Shown here: positions 62,181 to 64,000 of the stretch, piece after piece
Position numbering within the stretch: the first letter of the stretch is position 1
How the letters are laid out: each line of letters begins with the position of its first letter
NCBI GenBank assembly: GCA_031553755.1
Contig: JAVBKZ010000039.1
Coordinates: forward strand, 14,413-78,412
Source of the DNA: JAIRVZ01 sp031553755
Lineage (GTDB): Bacteria; Bacteroidota; Bacteroidia; Bacteroidales; Azobacteroidaceae
Reading direction: 5' to 3'
Length of the DNA: 64,000 nt
Program-made: the position numbers and the translations under genes
The notes under the pieces: model-generated
What the model saw: only the letters and a program-made list of their open reading frames with translations
What the model was told of the DNA's origin: nothing
The model's database searches: none

Positions 62181-63536
62181 TTAAGTTTTCCGAATCCTCC
62201 ATTCTTGAGGATAAAGATTATTTGCCCTGTTTCCTATGTTTTTAACAAAACCGAGCGGATGTTTATCAAAACTTAACACGACATATCCTTTAGGAATATC
62301 TGGGTCTAATACCAACGCCTCTTTTTTCAGGTATGCAATCGCGGTCTCTTTCTCTGTTTCAACAACAGGAAATTGATTTTTATTAAATTCAACAGAAAGA
62401 GATAGCGCGTGATTCGGGATCACATCTTTCCCTTTGATTTCGGCAATAGGAATTCCGGCATGAACGATACGTAAAAATTTACCCATTTCTTTATAATCAT
62501 TCACTATTGTTCTGGGAATCGCGGATATAAAGTTATCTTTTAGTTCAAAATCAAATATTTCGGGATTAGTAAGCCATTGTTTGATTTGCGGAGGAATAAC
62601 GATTTTTCCGGATGTTTTTTTATCGTCTTTATTTTTTCTCTTGGTTCCGGTAAATTCATCCGAATCGGGTTTACGAACAGCAGCAATAAAAAAACCTTCT
62701 CCTTTGGTTTTCCCTGGAATAAAACGAAAAACGGAATTGTTGTATTTTTTAGTTCCTGTAATAGTCCAATCTTTGGGAACCGGAACATTTAGCGATTCGG
62801 CTCCAAATGTTTCGATTATCCATTGCAGGTTTTCTTCGTTTTCTTCCGTGTTATAAGTACAAGTGCTATAAATCAGTATTCCGCCCGGCTTAAGCGCGGG
62901 CCAACAATCGGCTATAATCCGGCGTTGCCTTTCGGCGCATAATTGAACGTTCGACAAAGACCATTCAGTTATGGCTTCTTTGTCTTTCCGAAACATGCCT
63001 TCACCCGAACAAGGAGCATCAGCCACTACCAAATCAAAAAAAGCGGGCAAATGGTTTCCGATAATTTCAGGATCGCTGTTTGTAACGATAGTCGAAGGAT
63101 TTCCCCATTTTATCAGGTTTTCACTCAGGATATTCGCGCGTGAACGGATGACTTCATTCGCGACCAAAAGGCTACCCAAAGGCAATAGTGAAGACAATTG
63201 AGTGGATTTTCCTCCGGGAGCAGCGCATAAATCCAAGCATTTTACAGGCTCATTGATATAATTTTTTATAAATTGCTCTAAAAACATGGAAGAGGCTTCC
63301 TGTACATAATAGCACCCCGCATGAAACAAAGGGTCGAAAGTAAACGAAGGACGAACATTTAAATAGTAGGCATCCGAAGCCCAAATAACAGGCGCATCGC
63401 AATTTATTTCAGCATATTTGAACGGATTTAACCGGATGCTTACAGGCGTATCTTCGTCTAAGGCTTTGAGAAATATCTCAAAATCATTACTTAAAACTTC
63501 TTTTGTACGGGAAACAAACGTTGATGGCAGGATCAT
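62181..63536 (-). CDS. rsmF: 16S rRNA cytosine-C5-methyltransferase, RsmF-like
   Basis: m5C methyltransferase of the NOL1/NOP2/Sun family. SAM motif AAPGGK (105-110), motif IV DAPCSGEG with Cys176, motif VI YSTCTYNTEEN with catalytic Cys226. C-terminal residues about 300-451 are the RsmF-specific extension ending in a PUA-like module (VLDPDIPKGYVVLSFDKHPLGFVKN). 451 residues. Promoter box at 63560-63567. Confidence 0.92.
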   Translation of the reverse strand: MILPSTFVSRTKEVLSNDFEIFLKALDEDTPVSIRLNPFKYAEINCDAPVIWASDAYYLNVRPSFTFDPLFHAGCYYVQEASSMFLEQFIKNYINEPVKCLDLCAAPGGKSTQLSSLLPLGSLLVANEVIRSRANILSENLIKWGNPSTIVTNSDPEIIGNHLPAFFDLVVADAPCSGEGMFRKDKEAITEWSLSNVQLCAERQRRIIADCWPALKPGGILIYSTCTYNTEENEENLQWIIETFGAESLNVPVPKDWTITGTKKYNNSVFRFIPGKTKGEGFFIAAVRKPDSDEFTGTKRKNKDDKKTSGKIVIPPQIKQWLTNPEIFDFELKDNFISAIPRTIVNDYKEMGKFLRIVHAGIPIAEIKGKDVIPNHALSLSVEFNKNQFPVVETEKETAIAYLKKEALVLDPDIPKGYVVLSFDKHPLGFVKNIGNRANNLYPQEWRIRKT

Positions 63537-63559
63537 ATTTTTAATGGAAAACTTTTATG

Positions 63560-63567
63560 CAAAATTA
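63560..63567 (-). promoter_or_regulatory. -7 promoter box for rsmF
   Basis: Minus-strand TAATTTTG followed by C, 24 bp before the rsmF ATG. Confidence 0.5.
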
Positions 63568-63842
63568 TAAGAACAAATGTAAATATTTTCTGCTATATAA
63601 TTCAAGTTGCTATTTATAAATCTTAATATGGTATATTTTGGCCTATTTTACACAATAAAGTATTGTATTTGTCATATTTTTATGTAAAGATCCAAAATTT
63701 CACCTTCATCAACATAATAAAATTAAAAATTGCCATAAGAATAGATATCGGGAACAAGTCATTATAATGACACGAAATATATCCTTATAAAGACTTGGAG
63801 CAGTATACTGTAGGTGTTCGGAATATGTAGGTTACAAAAAAA

Positions 63843-63868
63843 TCCCCGAAGCAACAACTCTTCGGGGA
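63843..63868 (-). terminator. Intrinsic terminator for a minus-strand transcript entering from the right
   Basis: Perfect 9-bp stem TCCCCGAAG/CTTCGGGGA with an 8-nt loop; on the minus strand it is followed by a run of T. No gene ends beside it within the window, so it probably serves a gene or RNA to the right of 64000. Confidence 0.75.
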
Positions 63869-63885
63869 AACACACTATATTTAAT

Positions 63886-63927
63886 TAACAATTAACAATT
63901 GAGAATGGAGAGTGGAAAGTTGAGAAT
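63886..63927. repeat. Solo tandem-unit arm at the right edge
   Basis: Heptamers of the GAGAATG/GAGAGTG kind as in elements C, E and I, preceded by AATTAAC repeats. No inverted partner is seen before the window ends. Confidence 0.55.
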
Positions 63928-64000
63928 TTTAGTATTCTCTAAATATCTTAAAACAATGAATATCTTAATATCAACCAATATCTATTGGTATCTTCTTACT

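Larger units (their letters stand above)
63537..64000. other. Right-edge intergenic region
   Basis: 464 bp, strongly AT-rich, no ORF. Holds the rsmF promoter box, a terminator oriented for a minus-strand transcript from beyond the window, and a solo GAGAATG-type repeat arm at about 63890-63922. Confidence 0.6.

Overview
The window looks like a chromosomal segment of an AT-rich Bacteroidota, most likely a Bacteroidales relative of the Paludibacter/Dysgonomonas/Porphyromonas side. The reasons are a SusC/SusD pair, many SPII lipoproteins, type IX secretion (T9SS) C-terminal domains on two large secreted proteins, TAnnTTTG-type -7 promoter boxes, and the gene families themselves. No rRNA, tRNA, CRISPR array, transposase or phage gene was seen. 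All coding evidence comes from reading the translations; no database search was run.

Layout. 1-6.7 kb: LD-carboxypeptidase, a LacI-type regulator, a DEAD-box RNA helicase, a lipoprotein tyrosine phosphatase, RNase HII and an exported esterase. 6.9-19.8 kb (minus strand): an outer-membrane uptake and export locus in two transcription units, TlpA/DUF6029/Omp28-like and SusC/SusD/zinc metallopeptidase/DUF4302/T9SS adhesin-like protein. 20-23.6 kb: an ADP-forming acyl-CoA synthetase and S-adenosylhomocysteinase. 23.9-39.4 kb (plus strand): a long pectin/hexuronate catabolic operon (DUF4861, kduI, uxaC, kdgK, kduD, kdgA, exuT, uxaB, HIT protein, pectin methylesterase, uxaA) that takes galacturonate, glucuronate and unsaturated uronates to pyruvate and glyceraldehyde-3-phosphate. 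39.5-42.7 kb: maf, argB, a flavin/PNPOx-like protein and an rRNA methyltransferase. 43-64 kb (minus strand): a GlsB/YeaQ membrane protein, a cytoplasmic alpha-amylase carrying an apparent internal deletion, an M3 peptidase, an RND efflux operon, a large alpha-2-macroglobulin, two YceI-like lipoproteins, an ABC-F ATPase and an RsmF-like methyltransferase.

The most unusual feature is between the genes. Nearly every gap inside the uronate operon, and several elsewhere, holds a hairpin of about 70-100 bp. Its two arms are degenerate tandem arrays of 7-10-nt units, and it sits between the stop codon of one gene and the start of the next co-directional gene. At two junctions the hairpin loop is expanded and filled exactly by a short ORF for a four-helix-bundle protein of the 23S-rRNA-IVS/Avd type. 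This is the architecture of rRNA intervening sequences (long stem, 4HB ORF in the loop), but placed in mRNA spacers. The ORF-less hairpins look like miniature, loop-deleted relatives. Three of them share loop sequence, one in inverted orientation, which argues for common descent and movement. I regard this as a candidate undescribed element family.
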